The translations under genes were made by a program, and so were the position numbers. A model generated the notes under the pieces. That model saw only the letters and a program-made list of their open reading frames with translations. It was not told the origin of the DNA and ran no database searches. This document shows positions 62,688 to 64,000 of a DNA stretch of 64,000 nt, piece after piece (positions within the stretch are counted from its first letter, which is position 1; each line of letters begins with the position of its first letter). Origin of the DNA: an uncultured Bacteroides sp. (GTDB lineage Bacteria; Bacteroidota; Bacteroidia; Bacteroidales; Bacteroidaceae); assembly GCA_900546355.1 (NCBI GenBank), contig URCM01000003.1:11508-75507 (forward strand), in the 5' to 3' direction.

Positions 62688-63809
62688 ATGAAATTTACAG
62701 TATCGTCAACCGCAATGACAAGCAAACTGGCTGCAATGGCCAAAGTGATGAACAACAGACCGGCACTGCCCGTCCTTTCCTCCTTTCTGCTGGAAGTGAA
62801 AGAGGACGCACCGCTGGAAGTGACCGCATCCGACCTTGAATGTACGTGGCACGGTTCATTGGATGTAACAGGACAGGAGGGAACAGGGAAAGTCTGTATC
62901 ACGGCAAGCACCCTGCTGGATGCCGTGAAGAATCTGCCCGAACAGGAAATCACCTTTATTATTGGCGATGAGGACAGGAGCGTGACCATCCAATATGCGA
63001 ACGGACATTTCGATATGGTGGGACAAGCCGCAGACGAGTATCCGACCGCAGACTATCCGAGCGACATTCATTTCCGCATGGAGACAGCCACATTGTGCAA
63101 GGCTATCGAACACTCCCTGTTTGCCGTGGGCTGTGATTCCATTCGTCCGATAATGAACGGCATCAATTTCACCATCGGAAATGGCAAGGTGGAATGCGCG
63201 GCGTCAGACGGGCACAAACTGGCCCGTAACATCTATCCGCTGGCAGGGGAAGCGGAGGATTGCAGTTTTCTCTTGTCTGCAAAGGCCGCCAAAATCGTAA
63301 AGACCCTGATACAGAAAAAGGAAGGCTTTGTGGAAGTGGACTTGGACGGACGCAGCATCGCTTTCAAGACAGGCACTGACTCTTTCAGTTCCCTGCTGAT
63401 AGAGGGGCGATACCCGAACTATAATGCCGTCATCCCGTCCGACAGCGACAAGGAGGCGACCATTGACAGGCAGACGTTGTTGTCGGCCATCCGCAGGGTC
63501 AGCGTATTGGCAGAAAAGGCGAACCGTATGGTAGTGATGAAGTTTTCCGGCTTGTCGATGCTTCTGACAGGACATGATTTCGACAATTCCACTTCAGCGG
63601 AGGAGACGGTGTTCTGTGCCTATCAGGGAAATGACATCAACATCGGTTTCAGTGCGGAAAACCTTATATTGGTGCTGGAGAACATGGATGCGGCGGAAGT
63701 CCGTTTCCGTATGAGTGAGCCGTGCCGTGCGGCCATCATAGAGCCGTCAACGGATGATGGACAGACGGAACGCTTGGCATTGCTGATGCCGATGATGCTG
63801 CCGGAATGA
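62688..63809 (+). CDS. dnaN: Element-borne DNA polymerase III sliding clamp
   Basis: 373 residues, full-length beta clamp. It starts MKFTVSSTAMTSKLAAMAKVMNNRPALPVLSSFLLEV and has three repeated clamp domains and the C-terminal MPMMLPE close to the canonical MPMRL end. It should form a ring on DNA and tether polymerase. A second clamp on a mobile element is unusual; chromosomes carry one beside dnaA, and no dnaA-like gene is here. It may favour element replication or the element's own UmuC polymerase. Preceded by a structured leader like those of ssb and the helicase. Confidence 0.92.
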   Translation: MKFTVSSTAMTSKLAAMAKVMNNRPALPVLSSFLLEVKEDAPLEVTASDLECTWHGSLDVTGQEGTGKVCITASTLLDAVKNLPEQEITFIIGDEDRSVTIQYANGHFDMVGQAADEYPTADYPSDIHFRMETATLCKAIEHSLFAVGCDSIRPIMNGINFTIGNGKVECAASDGHKLARNIYPLAGEAEDCSFLLSAKAAKIVKTLIQKKEGFVEVDLDGRSIAFKTGTDSFSSLLIEGRYPNYNAVIPSDSDKEATIDRQTLLSAIRRVSVLAEKANRMVVMKFSGLSMLLTGHDFDNSTSAEETVFCAYQGNDINIGFSAENLILVLENMDAAEVRFRMSEPCRAAIIEPSTDDGQTERLALLMPMMLPE

Positions 63810-63830
63810 CATCTGATTGGAACAGGAATT

Positions 63831-63856
63831 TGTGCAGGGCGTGAGAGCCCTGTACA
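63831..63856 (+). terminator. Hairpin after dnaN
   Basis: 10-bp stem TGTGCAGGGC / GCCCTGTACA with one G-U pair and loop GTGAGA, 22 bp after the dnaN stop. No T run. Confidence 0.6.
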
Positions 63857-63903
63857 ATTCCGCAACAGTAAATCGAATTATCAACAACTTTAAACTTATA
63901 ATC

Positions 63904-64000
63904 ATGCCGAATTGGTGTTCATTATCAAAATCTATTGATAAGCTGCATTATCCAAAGAATAGTATTATCAAAAGTAATAATGTTTTAGATGAGCTAACCA
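63904..64000 (+). CDS. Start of an open frame, cut by the window edge
   Basis: Frame starts MPNWCSLSKSIDKLHYP and is open to the end. An MPNWC start is found in DUF1281/Api92-like element proteins, but the following residues do not fit that family well. AT-rich compared with dnaN. Partial; identity uncertain. Confidence 0.45.
   Translation, partial: MPNWCSLSKSIDKLHYPKNSIIKSNNVLDELT

Larger units (their letters stand above)
38115..64000. mobile_element. Part of a conjugative or mobilizable element (continues beyond the window)
   Basis: Cargo and transfer genes typical of Bacteroidetes integrative conjugative elements: umuDC, ssb, PcfK/PcfJ-like genes, a methyltransferase-helicase, DUF1273, many small orphan genes, MobV relaxase with an adjacent hairpin-rich oriT candidate, OmpA-like protein and DnaN. 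The left end is not defined; it lies somewhere between the broken recombinase (37462) and ssb (40636). No intact integrase, coupling ATPase or tra operon is present, so these must lie further right or be absent. Confidence 0.75.

Overview
The window is a Bacteroidales chromosome segment, most likely from a gut Bacteroides or Phocaeicola. Supporting signs are Bacteroidetes-type promoters (-7 box TAnnTTTG) before many genes, A-rich start regions with few Shine-Dalgarno sequences, and family content (DUF1573, DUF5686, DUF3737, PcfK/PcfJ-type element genes). No rRNA or tRNA gene and no CRISPR array was seen.

Left part, 1-28.3 kb, is ordinary chromosome. It holds an overlapping four-gene RND efflux operon with two different permeases (64-8878), a giant exported alpha-2-macroglobulin without its thioester (8982-14663), a DUF1573 protein, the MeaB GTPase, an exported carboxymuconolactone decarboxylase/cupin fusion, an uncharacterised four-gene envelope operon (18577-24023), an AsmA-like protein and a DUF3737 beta-helix protein. 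Intergenic spaces carry striking repeats: a near-palindrome with octamer repeats before meaB and three 15-bp palindromes spaced exactly 23 bp after it.

Middle part, 28.3-38.1 kb, is a zone of decay and insertion. It has the wreck of an aryl-polyene/flexirubin-like pathway: a ketosynthase lacking its N-terminal half, an intact ACP, two intact hotdog dehydratases, a truncated FAD oxidoreductase, a CDP-alcohol phosphotransferase and a truncated DUF5686 protein ending in a fold-back repeat. Next come a Ser-His signal-peptidase-like protease coupled to an ABC exporter, a MITE-like element with 18-bp inverted repeats, a tyrosine recombinase that stops before its catalytic tyrosine, and four ~89-bp tandem repeats.

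Right part, 38.1-64 kb, is one side of a conjugative or mobilizable element: umuDC, ssb, pcfK/pcfJ, a 1671-residue methyltransferase-helicase, a phosphoribosyltransferase coupled to a SLOG/DUF1273 protein, many small unknowns, a serine recombinase without catalytic residues, a lipoprotein/membrane operon, an eight-hairpin oriT candidate before a MobV relaxase, an OmpA-like protein, a second phosphoribosyltransferase and an element-borne DNA sliding clamp (dnaN). The integrase and conjugation pore genes are not in the window.

The most interesting signal is a family of six long structured intergenic elements in this right part, each directly before ssb, the small-gene/pcfKJ operon, the methyltransferase-helicase, the phosphoribosyltransferase/SLOG pair, another small-gene operon, or dnaN. 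They share a core internal loop (ATCTTCC opposite GCGTA) inside helices whose sequences differ but whose pairing is kept. Several also share a long closing helix and a 3' AGGGGAAA-like purine stretch. They may be a common RNA regulator, or single-stranded-DNA promoters that switch on establishment genes as the transferred strand enters a recipient.
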